Part shown: piece after piece, positions 6,251 through 6,536 of the stretch
Layout of the letters: the number at the start of each line of letters is the position of its first letter
Position numbering within the stretch: position 1 is the first letter of the stretch
Source of the DNA: an uncultured Paracoccaceae bacterium
GTDB lineage: Bacteria > Pseudomonadota > Alphaproteobacteria > Rhodobacterales > Rhodobacteraceae
NCBI GenBank assembly: GCA_938038825.1
Contig: CALHST010000329.1
Location: 1-6,536, forward strand
Direction of reading: 5' to 3'
DNA length: 6,536 nt
Program-made: the position numbers and the translations under genes
Notes under the pieces: model-generated
What the model saw: the letters and a program-made list of their open reading frames with translations, nothing else
Databases searched by the model: none
What the model was told of the DNA's origin: nothing

Positions 6251-6536
6251 ACCAAATTAACCGACTTCAGGGTGGCCAAATCGACCGCGATACCGCCTTG
6301 AAATTTCACTTTGATGGCAAGGAATACTCAGGCCATCCCGGTGACACGCTCGCCTCTGCCCTTTTGGCCAACAATGTGCGACTCATGGGGCGCTCCTTTA
6401 AATACCACCGCCCGCGCGGGCCGTTGACCGCTGGATCAGAAGAGCCCAACGCGCTTGTCGAGCTTCGCGGCGGTGCGCGGCAAGAGCCCAACACCCGCGC
6501 CACAACGACCGAGCTGTTCGACGGCCTGTTTGCCAA
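6247..6536 (+). CDS. soxA: Sarcosine oxidase-type alpha subunit, N-terminal part, cut by the window end
   Basis: SoxA is the large subunit that binds NAD+ and tetrahydrofolate and turns the released methyl unit into 5,10-methylene-THF. Only the first 96 codons plus two bases are present. The start ATG overlaps the soxD stop as ATGA, indicating translational coupling, and a G-rich stretch precedes it. The visible protein begins MNQINRLQGGQIDRDTAL and has the family motifs GDTLASALLANNV, GRSFKYHRPRG, EEPNALVEL and PNTRATTTELFDGL. These belong to the N-terminal ferredoxin-like domain (about residues 15-95) that in sarcosine oxidase lacks the iron-sulfur cysteines. No cysteine is seen here either, as expected. 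The NAD-binding and C-terminal GcvT-like folate domains lie beyond the window. soxG would be expected downstream. Confidence 0.93.
   Translation, partial: MNQINRLQGGQIDRDTALKFHFDGKEYSGHPGDTLASALLANNVRLMGRSFKYHRPRGPLTAGSEEPNALVELRGGARQEPNTRATTTELFDGLFA

Overview
This window looks like a chromosomal segment of an alphaproteobacterium, most likely from the Rhodobacterales (Roseobacter group). I base this on recognisable protein families, moderate-to-high GC, dense gene packing and overlapping start/stop codons; no rRNA or other taxonomic marker is present. It holds two divergent gene clusters that share one intergenic control region. I see no mobile elements, CRISPR arrays, tRNA or rRNA genes.

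Left half (minus strand, transcribed right to left): a complete glycine betaine/proline-type (ProU/OpuA family) ABC importer in the order proX (periplasmic binding protein, 3398-4348), proV (ATPase, 2306-3322), proW (double-length permease, 327-2306). proV and proW overlap by one base (TGATG). A 30-nt hairpin sits between proX and proV; it pairs fully only in the minus-strand RNA and probably helps set the high binding-protein to low membrane-component ratio. Positions 18-326, downstream of proW, hold no convincing gene or clear terminator. At the extreme left edge there is a good ribosome binding site plus ATG, which may be the first few codons of another minus-strand gene.

Centre (4349-4641): a divergent promoter region of about 290 bp with two adjacent palindromes centred 22 bp apart upstream of soxB, and three alternating TGGTC/GACCA half-sites at exact 22-bp steps upstream of proX. 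These look like operator sites; no regulator gene is in the window.

Right half (plus strand): the start of a heterotetrameric sarcosine oxidase-type operon, soxB (4642-5892), soxD (5963-6250) and the first 96 codons of soxA (6247 to the window end). SoxB keeps its FAD-binding motif, a likely flavin-attachment histidine and the expected carboxylate-binding Arg and Lys. SoxD is unusual: it has no cysteine, so it lacks the family's zinc site.

Together the two clusters form a plausible methylated-amine catabolic module: import of glycine betaine or a related quaternary or N-methyl compound, then oxidative N-demethylation of sarcosine or a similar N-methyl amino acid to glycine, with the methyl group passing to tetrahydrofolate. 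The sequence does not fix the exact substrate of either part. I found no wholly new system; the most notable items are the zinc-less SoxD and the phased operator-like repeats.
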